64,000 bases of DNA from JAEZJZ01 sp050949055. Its GTDB lineage: Bacteria; Bacillota; UBA994; UBA5500. Numbering within the stretch: the stretch's first letter is position 1; every line of letters begins with the position of its first letter. Under the pieces are notes generated by a model. It ran no database searches. It was not told the DNA's origin and was given only the letters and a program-made list of their open reading frames with translations. Where the stretch lies: contig JBMNFA010000003.1 in the NCBI GenBank assembly GCA_050949055.1, forward strand, positions 55,874 to 119,873. Direction: 5' to 3'. Shown here piece by piece: positions 7,920 to 15,734 of this stretch. The translations under genes were made by a program, and so were the position numbers.

Positions 7920-9920
7920 CTACCCCAATATGCGCCAAATCCAGTTGCGCTTCTTGAAGTCTATACCAAAAAAGTTACATGCAGCATCAAGGTCCATCAC
8001 AACGCATTCTCGAGACCTGGTTGCTTCAAGATCTTCTGGGAGCTCTTTTATGATACGGTCGGCTTCATATGTTTGCCCTGCGTTGTAGATCAGCTGAGAG
8101 TACTTCCGGTTAACATCAAAGGCCTTACGGTTCGTTTGCCAGGCTGTCTCGATTTTTTTTATCACCTGGGAGCCGGTAGCCTTTTCGCCAAAGTAGTCCT
8201 CCAACGTGAGGGTACGCACATAACTAGGTACCTGATGAGCAAAGTGTTCTGTTATGAGCCCATAGAGTATCTTGGAAGACCTAGCCAGGATATCAGGCGG
8301 ACCTTCACTTTCATCGTCCTTGATTTCGTCCACTAGCTGGGGAACGACATAAAGCATCCGCCGCAAGTACTCACGATACATTGCCGTCCCTATACTGTTT
8401 TGCACCCGTCTTACAATGCTAGTTTTCATAAGCTCGGTGTTCTTCAAACCCGCTTCCACATGGCACAGGACGGTCCTGCGTATGATTTCTGGTGCCACGG
8501 CCTTAACGTCTTCATTCGCGCTGATGACTACCGCAGGGTAATTGCTCAAGTCTTCGGCCACGCCAAAATCATCGTTTTTGATCGTCTCAACTGCGTGCTG
8601 GTTGAAACGCACTTGTGTGAGGTCATCCACAATTATGGGTGCCCCTTGAACAATTCGTTTGAGACCATCAATATTCGAACGGGTGAAGTCAATTGCGGCC
8701 ATCTTCGGCTTCTGCCCAATCATCATCTTGAGAAGGGTTCCTAGGAAGCTTGTCTTTCCGGCTTTGCTCTTTCCGTAGACGAGACCAAACACAGGATACG
8801 GCAACAGGTTCTGATTGTACTTTACCGCCAAGTTCCGCATGGCTGCCATAAATGGAGAGGCAAAGAACCAGTTTGCAAAAGCATAGTACTTTAGCTGCAT
8901 GTTGATAGCGTCTCCGTGAAATCGTAGAAAGCCTTGCATATATTCTATGAATAAACTGACGTCATGTCCTATTTCCTCTTGGCTAGGATTGAGGTCGACA
9001 GACTGTTCATTCAACTTGACGGAACCCGTTAACAAGTCTATTACTAGTTGGGGGCGCTCTTGGCGCGCTTCTTTCTCCTTGATATTGGCACCAACCACTC
9101 GCCTCTTCGTTTGCAGGACTACTTCAGGAGACAATACTGTTGAACCTTTCTTGCTCGAAGCAGGCATATAGGGACCTAGCTTTTTGGCTAGGGCTTTAGC
9201 GTCCAAGATGAAGCGAACATCGTCCTTAGCCTCAATCTCCGGCTCAATAATCATCGCTTTCTTTATCTTGACTGTCTGCAATACTGGTATTTCGTCGATG
9301 TTTTCATTCATGTCCGCAATCTGCAGAGCACGGCGAGGAATGTTATCAGAACTCGTCTCTCTAAGCTCGTCGAAACTGTGTTTATACCAATCAAACGCAC
9401 GGTCGCCATCCACATAGCAGATGTTTTCCCTCTGACGGCCAGAAAAGGCAGCATAGGACATGTTTGCAGAGCCCATGACTACTCGCTTCCTTCCGTCCGC
9501 CGCCTCGAGCAAATAGATCTTTTCGTGAGAGAGTTTCTTCTTAGCCACATATAGCCTAAGCTCCTCCTGATCAATCCTAGCCAACATATCTGTCTTTGCC
9601 TTGTCTGATTCATTCCGGAGTCTTTCTATTGTCTTGAACTGGTACGCGATAATTTCCTGAAGATCGTAACTGATGACGTCTTCGAACCCAAATATCACTT
9701 CAGCGTATTGAAAATGCTTGAGCAATGCGCAGATGAACGCTATTCCAGATGAATACGTGATGGCATAGAGCTTATCAAACCCCTCAAAGAGCTCCTCCCA
9801 ACGCATCTCTTCCGCTCCTACGAAATCCATATGCACTACACTTAGCTTACTACCATTTACATACTGCTTGTCAAACAGACTCTGCTGTACATTATCAGCT
9901 TGGCAAACACGTTTGGCCAC
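7920..9920 (-). CDS. Phospholipase D-like nuclease fused to SF3/AAA+-like ATPase
   Basis: A 666-residue two-domain protein. The N-terminal part carries one HKD motif, H132-x-K134 with E at +7, followed by G-S-A-N at 150-153. This is the signature of PLD-superfamily nucleases, which act as dimers. Residues about 330-520 form a P-loop ATPase: Walker A G-K-S-K-A-G-K-T at 383-390, Walker B I-I-V-D-D at 429-433, a sensor-like S-A-N-E near 467-470 and a paired arginine at 481-482. That order resembles phage D5/SF3 helicases. The GTG start at 9920 has a modest ribosome site. It sits 61 nt behind a DUF2726 nuclease gene and in front of the McrBC-like pair. An anti-phage or anti-plasmid role is inferred from context. 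Confidence 0.72.
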   Translation of the reverse strand: MAKRVCQADNVQQSLFDKQYVNGSKLSVVHMDFVGAEEMRWEELFEGFDKLYAITYSSGIAFICALLKHFQYAEVIFGFEDVISYDLQEIIAYQFKTIERLRNESDKAKTDMLARIDQEELRLYVAKKKLSHEKIYLLEAADGRKRVVMGSANMSYAAFSGRQRENICYVDGDRAFDWYKHSFDELRETSSDNIPRRALQIADMNENIDEIPVLQTVKIKKAMIIEPEIEAKDDVRFILDAKALAKKLGPYMPASSKKGSTVLSPEVVLQTKRRVVGANIKEKEARQERPQLVIDLLTGSVKLNEQSVDLNPSQEEIGHDVSLFIEYMQGFLRFHGDAINMQLKYYAFANWFFASPFMAAMRNLAVKYNQNLLPYPVFGLVYGKSKAGKTSFLGTLLKMMIGQKPKMAAIDFTRSNIDGLKRIVQGAPIIVDDLTQVRFNQHAVETIKNDDFGVAEDLSNYPAVVISANEDVKAVAPEIIRRTVLCHVEAGLKNTELMKTSIVRRVQNSIGTAMYREYLRRMLYVVPQLVDEIKDDESEGPPDILARSSKILYGLITEHFAHQVPSYVRTLTLEDYFGEKATGSQVIKKIETAWQTNRKAFDVNRKYSQLIYNAGQTYEADRIIKELPEDLEATRSRECVVMDLDAACNFFGIDFKKRNWIWRILG

Positions 9921-9981
9921 AGCCGAACCACCACTCCCCTCTACCGCGGGTTATCGTGCCTTTCCATAAGTCAGTTTCTGG

Positions 9982-10557
9982 TTAATCCAAGAATCGCAGC
10001 GCTTCTACCCTGGTATCTGTGTCTTTTCGTTCTCGCCCCAAGGCCTTCCTAACCCGCTCTGAAACATCGTTTGTCTTATGTCCCCTTTTCACCGGAAACC
10101 GAAGTAACGGTAGCCCCACATCTCCATACACACGCTCCACAAATCTGTCTCTCTCCATCCGATCAGTCCTTTGGTGAGAAGAGTCATCTAGCTCGACTAC
10201 GGCTAATGGTTCGATACGAGCCTTATCACAGAGAACGAAATCCACGTGCTTTGCCTGGATTCGATACCAATGCTTCTTCCATTCCATTGTGTCCTTTGGC
10301 ACGAAGAGCAGATCTCCCATTCGTACTTTAGCAAATATGTGTACGTCAAGGTCCTGAACTGCCGTTGACAGTACCCTGAAGAAGGAGGATTCCGCTGGTG
10401 TGAGCAACCGCTTGTGTCTCTGGTATGGCGATTGTTCAGGCCCCAAAAGTCTAGGTTGCCATTTCCGTGGTGAGGCTTTCTTTCGCTTCTTCTTAAATGG
10501 CAAAGTAATCAAGTAAAACAGAACAAGTAATGTCAACAGCGACGAGCCATCATCCAT
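9982..10557 (-). CDS. Membrane-anchored DUF2726 protein (PD-(D/E)xK-like nuclease fold)
   Basis: The 191-residue protein has one N-terminal hydrophobic segment (about residues 6-20) followed by a strongly basic K-K-K-R-K-K stretch, so the rest should face the cytoplasm. The C-terminal domain contains V-D-F-V-L-C-D, then A-V-V-E-L-D-D-S-S-H and D-R-F-V-E-R-V, the pattern of DUF2726, a very-short-patch-repair/restriction-endonuclease-like family. The ATG at 10557 follows TAGGAGTG. It is the first gene of the minus-strand island and is probably co-transcribed with the PLD-ATPase. Nuclease activity is inferred from the family. Confidence 0.75.
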   Translation of the reverse strand: MDDGSSLLTLLVLFYLITLPFKKKRKKASPRKWQPRLLGPEQSPYQRHKRLLTPAESSFFRVLSTAVQDLDVHIFAKVRMGDLLFVPKDTMEWKKHWYRIQAKHVDFVLCDKARIEPLAVVELDDSSHQRTDRMERDRFVERVYGDVGLPLLRFPVKRGHKTNDVSERVRKALGRERKDTDTRVEALRFLD

Positions 10558-10944
10558 CAGTTATCACTCCTATGATGGTATAGCAAAGCTGGCACTAACT
10601 GTGCCAAGTGCTATTATGTTGGCCCACGCTCATTGTTCGGCACGAAACAACCTTTTCCCTTTCGCTTCTTGGCAAGGAGCGCCAGCTGATCCTTAAAGAT
10701 GCATGTCCCGCGTCCCAGGTGTGGATGAATATTCCATAGCCTAAGCTCAAAGAAGCCAGACGGGTTACCTCGTCGGCAACCTGTTCGTTTGCTTCAGCAT
10801 ATCGAACCAAACCCGTCTCCCTGACTACTCCCCCCCTTCCTTCGCCAAGCTCAATCCTCACCCCTATACTGACGCCTCGGTCAGCATCAACTACAATCAA
10901 CATATGCTGACCGACTGGTTAACAAGAGAACGAAAGGAGCGATC
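10558..10944. other. Intergenic region between divergent transcription units
   Basis: This separates the minus-strand island from the TetR gene. A minus-strand frame (10595-10903) is open for 102 codons. It lacks a good ribosome binding site and any recognisable domain, so no gene is called. Promoters for both directions should lie here, but no strong consensus was identified. Confidence 0.4.
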
Positions 10945-10947
10945 CTG

Positions 10948-11583
10948 ATTCCCGCACATCTGTATGACCGCGAGCAGATACTGACAGTATGCCGCGCCGT
11001 CTTTGCGCGTTTTGGGTATGCCGGCACCACCACTGCCATGCTGGCGGAAGCCGCTGGCATATCCAAAGCGCTGGTCTTTCATCATTTCGGCAGCAAGAAG
11101 GAACTATATCTCAGCATCTTGGCGGACTGTGTGCAGCTGGCCAGGGAAAGACTTAGTTTGCAGGTGTTGCCGCAAGGGTTGGACTTCTTCGCCGCTATGT
11201 TGGAGTTTGCGCGGCTGAAAATCGCTTTCTTCAGGGACAACCCAGATGTCTACCGCCTAATCATGGAGGCTGCACATTCGCCATCGGCAGAGGTGGCGGG
11301 CGAAATCGCAGTTCAATATCCCGAAATGCAGAGCTGGAAGGGGACAGGCTGGATGGCATGGTTTGATCGCGTTCCGCTGAGGCAGGGTATTGACCGCCAG
11401 CACGCCTTCGAGCTGATTACCATGATTATCACCCACCACGCACAGGCGTTCCTGCAGGACGTAGCAGATATGGCCGAGTTTACTGCTGCGGATGAGGAAC
11501 AGGCCCTGGCCAGATTACAGCTATTCTTGGGGATGATTCGCTGGGGAATCGTGCAGAAGGAGGAAGTAGATGAAAGGAATTGA
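10948..11583 (+). CDS. TetR family transcriptional regulator
   Basis: The N-terminal helix-turn-helix reads F-G-Y-A-G-T-T-T followed by A-A-G-I-S-K-A-L-V-F-H-H-F-G-S-K-K-E-L, the standard TetR DNA-binding domain. The C-terminal ligand domain is helical. Starting at the first ATG (11038) would delete half of this domain. The frame opens after a stop at 10870, and a good AAAGGAG lies at 10933-10939, so initiation is probably at ATT 10948 (8-nt spacing) or CTG 10945. A rare start codon would keep regulator levels low. Its stop overlaps the next gene by 14 nt, so it probably controls that nitroreductase and itself. Confidence 0.85.
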   Translation: MPAHLYDREQILTVCRAVFARFGYAGTTTAMLAEAAGISKALVFHHFGSKKELYLSILADCVQLARERLSLQVLPQGLDFFAAMLEFARLKIAFFRDNPDVYRLIMEAAHSPSAEVAGEIAVQYPEMQSWKGTGWMAWFDRVPLRQGIDRQHAFELITMIITHHAQAFLQDVADMAEFTAADEEQALARLQLFLGMIRWGIVQKEEVDERN

Positions 11584-12418
11584 CTGGGAAGCGGCAATCA
11601 ACGCCCGCAAGTCTACCCGCAACTATGACCAGCGGCCGGTGCCGGAGGACCTCATGGCCAGCCTGCGGGAGTTTGCCAGCCAGCTGCAGGTGCCGTTTGA
11701 GCACGATGTGCAAGTGCGCTGGTTCAAAGCCAGGCCAAATCAACGGCTGGCCAACAACCTGAAGAATCCACCGCCGGATAACGTCGCCTTTATTGCCAAC
11801 ACCGATCTGCTCAGCCTGGCAAAGGCGGGCTTCGTCGGCGAGATGATCATCCTTTACGCCACCAGCCTAGGTCTGGGCACCTGCTGGTTCGGGCACTATC
11901 TGCTGGCAGAGCTGGAGCGGGTACTGCCGCACTTGGGTACCGCCCCCAACCTGCCGCAACCAACCTGGGGCTTCGGCAAGGGAGATGGGGCCGGCAGACG
12001 GGCCATCGCTATTTCGCCGCTGGGCTATCCCAGCAGCCAGGGCCTCCGGTTGATGGACAGGATGACTGGTTCCATCATGAGCCATAAACGCAAGCCCCTC
12101 GGCACATTCCTTGAGGGCGAGGTTACCGAAGAAGGGCTGTCGGCAGAGCTGCGCTTTGCCCTGGATTTGGCCCGCAAGGCACCATCGGCCGCAAACTCCC
12201 AGTTCTGGCGCTTCAGTGTTTCCACTGACTGCCAGATGGTCTCTATTGCCATGCCCGTAGGATATAAACACTTTAAGTGGGAGCACCCGGATGTGGATAT
12301 CGGCACCTGCGCCTGCCATTTCTGGCTGGGGTTGCAGGCGCAGGGCATTGACAGCCGCGTTGCGGTCAGCGAGGAAGAAGGGCGTACAGTGTGGCGCTTT
12401 AGGCTAATCAACAGCTAA
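11570..12418 (+). CDS. Nitroreductase family protein (TM1586-like)
   Basis: A 282-residue, two-lobed nitroreductase-fold protein. I-N-A-R-K-S-T-R-N-Y-D near the N-terminus is the FMN-phosphate-binding R-x-S-x-R element. G-E-M-I-I-L-Y-A-T-S-L-G-L-G-T-C-W is the central helix. The second half repeats the theme with A-R-K-A-P-S-A-A-N-S-Q. This matches the putative TM-type nitroreductases. It probably reduces a nitro, quinone or other electrophile using NAD(P)H. The overlap with the preceding tetR suggests induction by its own substrate. Confidence 0.85.
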   Translation: MKGIDWEAAINARKSTRNYDQRPVPEDLMASLREFASQLQVPFEHDVQVRWFKARPNQRLANNLKNPPPDNVAFIANTDLLSLAKAGFVGEMIILYATSLGLGTCWFGHYLLAELERVLPHLGTAPNLPQPTWGFGKGDGAGRRAIAISPLGYPSSQGLRLMDRMTGSIMSHKRKPLGTFLEGEVTEEGLSAELRFALDLARKAPSAANSQFWRFSVSTDCQMVSIAMPVGYKHFKWEHPDVDIGTCACHFWLGLQAQGIDSRVAVSEEEGRTVWRFRLINS

Positions 12419-12457
12419 TCTGGTGAACAGAATGCGGCGCCTAAGCACCCATAGCGT

Positions 12458-12482
12458 GCAGGGACCTGCGCGGGCTCCCTGC
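12458..12482. terminator. Short hairpin between convergent genes
   Basis: GCAGGGA at 12458-12464 pairs with TCCCTGC at 12476-12482, between the stops of the nitroreductase and the convergent unknown gene. The stem is only 7 bp and no T-run follows. Confidence 0.4.
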
Positions 12483-12510
12483 TCTGCTGCTTGTTTTGCT
12501 GTCCGCGCTG

Positions 12511-13164
12511 TCACGTTAGCTGCCTAGAAGCACAACTAGTAGCTGCACTCGCGAGCGCTCCCAACCTCCCCCACATCGCTTCATTCCCCTGTTCGCCCAA
12601 GATCCCCTTCAGCCGCTGCTGAATCCATGGCCTGAGCAGATAATGGGCGAGGGAGTCATCCACAAAACCATAAGCAAAAGCCTGATAGGCAATCAGCTTG
12701 AGCATGGTCACGTGTTCAAAGTCAGGGGCATAAATGAATACATCTTCGCCAAAACGCAGAGTGGCCAAATGAGCAAACTCATTGGCCACTTGTTCATGCA
12801 CTATTCCTCTGAAGCGCACCGCCTGACCCCTGTTGTGTTGGGTTTCTTCCAACCACCTGTTAGCCAGCCTGTGGGCAAACTTGATTGCGACACTCCGCGA
12901 GGCAAAGCGCTCAAGCAATCGCCCGCTGAAGGAATGAACAACTAACCAGCACCCTGCACCTGGGTGCACCTGCAGCATACCATCCACAGTACTTTGGCGA
13001 TGAGCGTTCAGGTCAAAGTAGGCGCTATTTGCAGTTTGAAAGCTACTGTATTTGTTAAGGTCCACCAATTCCATATCCAGCTGCTGGGAAGGGATGTCGC
13101 TGCTGCGCAAGTTTAGATTCGTGGCAATCGGTGTACTGCTGTTAAGCTGAAAAACCTCACCCAT
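12511..13164 (-). CDS. Hypothetical protein, 217 aa
   Basis: No family recognised. It is a soluble-looking protein without signal peptide or membrane segment. The middle contains H-P-G-A-G-C-W-L-V-V-H-S-F-S-G, and the C-terminal half is helical with several aromatic residues. The ATG at 13164 lies 2 nt after the stop of the preceding zinc-ribbon gene, whose last codons contain the GAGGAGGG ribosome site. The two genes are therefore almost certainly co-translated. Confidence 0.75.
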   Translation of the reverse strand: MGEVFQLNSSTPIATNLNLRSSDIPSQQLDMELVDLNKYSSFQTANSAYFDLNAHRQSTVDGMLQVHPGAGCWLVVHSFSGRLLERFASRSVAIKFAHRLANRWLEETQHNRGQAVRFRGIVHEQVANEFAHLATLRFGEDVFIYAPDFEHVTMLKLIAYQAFAYGFVDDSLAHYLLRPWIQQRLKGILGEQGNEAMWGRLGALASAATSCASRQLT

Positions 13165-13165
13165 A

Positions 13166-13444
13166 TCATTTTACCCTCCTCAAGCAATCTGTGCGTTTGG
13201 GCTGAGGAGGAAACTCGTCGTCCAAACCGTCTAACCCCCAGCGGGCATCCCTTTCCGCCTCGGGTCCCAGTTGATCATCAGCATGGCATTCGAAACAAAG
13301 ACCATAAGGTATGTGCAAGAAAATGGCATCGAATCGGTTGGCTGGCTTACCACATCGCTCGCAGTGCCAGTACACCTCAGATAGCTGTTGCGTCGGACTC
13401 AAAGAAACGCCCTTCAGATTGCGACTCTTCTTCCGTTTGGTCAT
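13166..13444 (-). CDS. Small zinc-ribbon protein
   Basis: A 92-residue protein with a basic N-terminus (T-K-R-K-K-S-R). Two Cys pairs, W-H-C-E-R-C-G-K and G-L-C-F-E-C-H, are about 25 residues apart, forming a four-cysteine zinc ribbon. It ends in an acidic, proline-rich tail. It is first in a two-gene operon with the 217-aa unknown protein. The ATG at 13444 follows AAAGGAGAAG and is preferred to the in-frame start 18 nt upstream. Function unknown; nucleic-acid binding is possible. Confidence 0.72.
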   Translation of the reverse strand: MTKRKKSRNLKGVSLSPTQQLSEVYWHCERCGKPANRFDAIFLHIPYGLCFECHADDQLGPEAERDARWGLDGLDDEFPPQPKRTDCLRRVK

Positions 13445-13599
13445 TAGTGCTTCTCCTTTCATGCCACCTTCCTCTTAAGAAATGTAGCATCGCGTTTGTA
13501 CTCTCATAAACAAGAGGATAAAAACGCTGGAGCTTACACACATCCCGTAGAAAATTCCCGCGTTTATTTCTAAAGTATTGCTATTGCCGCGGATTGCTG

Positions 13600-13728
13600 T
13601 GTGCGCCGGATAATGAAGCGTTTAGCGAGTTGGTGGTCTACCTGCACCAGGCTTGCGGCGTTGCTACTTCGAGTCAATCCGTTGGCACGGCCGATGCTAC
13701 GGTAGATGGCCCGAGAACACTGAGGCGA
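13600..13728 (+). pseudogene. Internally deleted copy of the adjacent DUF362 gene
   Basis: Bases 13600-13665 match 14392-14457 of the intact gene downstream and encode P-D-N-E-A-F-S-E-L-V-x2-L-H-Q-A-C-G-V. Bases 13675-13728 then match its 3' end (14951-15001), including the same ACTGAGGC around the stop codon. Nearly 500 bp between the two segments are missing, as is the whole 5' part. Divergence is moderate, so this is an old tandem paralogue reduced to a scar. Confidence 0.75.
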
Positions 13729-13843
13729 CACGCGGTGACTGTCCCCACCGCACCCCCATCCCATCAAGGAGTCACCGCCAACCCTGGCGAATAGGTTATC
13801 TACGGTTGGGAAGATGTATAGGCAGAGGCGGGAGGGGTAGCGT

Positions 13844-14998
13844 ATGTCCACTGTTGTAATTAAGAGTTGTCGGGATTACCAATTGGATAGGCTGCAACAG
13901 GTGTTGGATGCAGGGATGGAACAGTTGGGCGGATGGCGACGTTTCATTCAGCCGGGGCAAAAGGTGCTGCTGAAGGTGAACCTGATCGGCCCGGTATCGC
14001 CGGAGAAGGCTGCCACCACCCACCCGGAGTTTGTGCGGGCTGTGGTGCGGGCGGTGAAGGCCTGCGGAGCGGAGGTTTGGGTGGGAGATAGCGCCGGAGG
14101 GGCCATTGCCGGGCTGGCACCGACTGCACGGGCGCTGGAGGTGTGCGGGTTTGCCTCAATCTGTCGGGAAGAGGGTGCGCGGCTGGTCAACTTCGATAGC
14201 GAGCCAGCGGTAGCGGTACCGAGCCGCACCAAGCGCGTCTTTAAGGAGTTCTATGTGGCCAAGGCCATTACCGAAGCGGATGTGATTATCAACTTGCCCA
14301 AGTTCAAGTGCCATTCGGCTCAGATTTACACCGGAGCAGTGAAGAACCTGTTTGGCGCTTTGCCCGGACTAAGCAAGGCGGAATACCACAAGGCTGCGCC
14401 AGATAACGAAGCCTTTGGTGAGTTGGTGGCGGACCTGCATCAGGCTTGTGGTGTCGACCTGAACATCATGGACGCGGTGATTGGGCATGAGGGGAATGGA
14501 CCTACGGCTGGTTCACCGAAAGAAGTGGGTTATCTGCTGTTATCCGCCGACCCGGTGGCACTGGACACGGTGGCCTGCGAGATGATGGGTGTGGACGCAG
14601 AGCAGGTTTCTATTGTGCGGCATGCCGCGCGGTTGGGGTTGGGCAGCATGAACTGGGAGAACATAGAGCTGCGGGGAGACGAAACAAAGCCGCCCCGCAT
14701 CCCTGAGTGGCGCTTGCCCACCGGCGGGCATATGAGGGGGCCCAGGTGGCTGCTGCCCAAGTTAATCAACTTCATGCGCACCCAGCCGATGGTGGATACA
14801 CGGCTGTGCCGCCACTGCAACATGTGTGTGGATAGCTGCCCAGTGGAGGCCATCGACCCCAAGAGCAAACGGATAGATTACGAGCTGTGCATCGGCTGCC
14901 TCTGCTGCCACGAGCTGTGCCCGCAGCAGGCGGTAATGCTGCGACGGATGAACCCGTTGGCACGAGTGATGCTGCGCAGGTTAGACCAGGCGCACTGA
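13844..14998 (+). CDS. DUF362 domain protein with C-terminal 2x[4Fe-4S] ferredoxin domain
   Basis: A 384-residue protein. The DUF362 region (about 1-290) contains K-V-L-L-K-V-N-L-I-G near 42-51, G-D-S-A-G-G and the conserved I-N-L-P-K-F-K-C-H segment near 148-156. The C-terminus carries two [4Fe-4S] motifs: C-R-H-C-N-M-C-V-D-S-C-P and C-I-G-C-L-C-C-H-E-L-C-P. The family is common in anaerobes as a cytoplasmic iron-sulphur protein of undefined role. The ATG at 13844 follows GGAGGGG. Confidence 0.88.
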   Translation: MSTVVIKSCRDYQLDRLQQVLDAGMEQLGGWRRFIQPGQKVLLKVNLIGPVSPEKAATTHPEFVRAVVRAVKACGAEVWVGDSAGGAIAGLAPTARALEVCGFASICREEGARLVNFDSEPAVAVPSRTKRVFKEFYVAKAITEADVIINLPKFKCHSAQIYTGAVKNLFGALPGLSKAEYHKAAPDNEAFGELVADLHQACGVDLNIMDAVIGHEGNGPTAGSPKEVGYLLLSADPVALDTVACEMMGVDAEQVSIVRHAARLGLGSMNWENIELRGDETKPPRIPEWRLPTGGHMRGPRWLLPKLINFMRTQPMVDTRLCRHCNMCVDSCPVEAIDPKSKRIDYELCIGCLCCHELCPQQAVMLRRMNPLARVMLRRLDQAH

Positions 14999-15095
14999 GG
15001 CAAAATCGTCTACTCCAAAGCGACAGTGGTTGATGACCGGGGAGTCGAGCACCGAGGGCTGCCTGGTGTATAGGCCTTAACGAAGGACAGATTCT

Positions 15096-15122
15096 GACAC
15101 GCGGAACTGTCCCCCCGAGTCA
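15096..15122. repeat. REP-like palindrome, GACACG...GTCCCC type
   Basis: Imperfect inverted repeat beginning TGACACGCGGAACTGTCCCC and closing with GAGTCA. It is placed exactly at the 3' end of the decayed 4Fe-4S gene. It belongs to the dispersed family also seen at 13.7, 15.65, 15.7, 21.06, 25.05 and 27.06 kb. Confidence 0.55.
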
Positions 15123-15479
15123 GTCTTCGGGTCTACCAAAGGCATAAACGATCGCCTGGCTGGGGCAAGTGTCAACGCAGTTTCCACACAAGATGCATTC
15201 GTCATGGTCCATCCTCCCGCTCTTGACCATGGCGTGCACTCCAAGGCTCATAGAACACTTCTGATCGCACTGTTTGCAGCTGATGCATTTGGTGCTGTCG
15301 GCCTCCGGATGCAGTGAAGGCCACCTACCGATTCGCCGGTTCCTGTCTCAGATGATCACAAAGGGGGCCTTCCAGCAAATGCAGTGACAACCTTCCCCCT
15401 GCAAACAATCAGGGACATTGAGACAAAGACAGCAAACACGAAGTAGTAGATGACGTAATTCTCAAAACTGCTCAGCGAG
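15120..15479 (-). pseudogene. Decayed 4Fe-4S membrane protein (NapH/YccM-like C-terminus)
   Basis: Reading the minus strand from about 15479, a transmembrane-like segment (F-E-N-Y-V-I-Y-Y-F-V-F) is followed by a frameshift into G-C-H-C-I-C-W-K-A-P-F-V-I-I. An in-frame TGA comes next, then W-P-S-L-H and two iron-sulphur motifs, C-I-S-C-K-Q-C-D-Q-K-C and C-I-L-C-G-N-C-V-D-T-C-P, ending at a TGA at 15122-15120. This order is diagnostic of polyferredoxin-type 4Fe-4S binding membrane proteins. The frameshift, internal stop and lack of a 5' half make it a pseudogene. Confidence 0.75.
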
Positions 15480-15652
15480 ATTCCTGATTCGGTCTTGGGG
15501 GCACCTCACTGTGTTTGTCGTTAGACTGGGTCGCAGTGGGTCGGATCTCATCATTAGCTTTGGTCTTCTTCCCCGCACCCGATTGAGCGTGTGCTTCGTC
15601 ATTGGGTACGGCAGCGGCCGGGCGAGCACCGCTACTCTGCAGCAGTATCGCC

Positions 15653-15725
15653 GCGTCAGGGGGCTGTCCCCTCACGCCGGATTTCCACATTCTGACGAGT
15701 CCACGGAACCGTCCCCGTGGCTCGA
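15653..15725. repeat. Two adjacent REP-like palindromes
   Basis: 15653-15677 (GCGTCAGGGG, then TCCCCTCACGC) and 15697-15725 (GAGTCCACGGAACCGTCCCC, then GTGGCTC) are consecutive imperfect palindromes with the GTCCC core. They lie immediately downstream of the histidine kinase gene. The stretch 14999-15734 holds only these repeats and the 4Fe-4S remnant. Confidence 0.6.
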
Positions 15726-15734
15726 TCCCCGGGC

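Noticed and set aside
10595..10903. 102-codon minus-strand frame between the DUF2726 gene and tetR
   Set aside because: No ribosome binding site, no recognised domain, biased composition and overlap with the region needed for two divergent promoters.
15330..15350. In-frame TGA in the 4Fe-4S remnant read as selenocysteine
   Set aside because: It follows a separate frameshift, replaces no conserved Cys, and no SECIS-like stem was found; decay is simpler.
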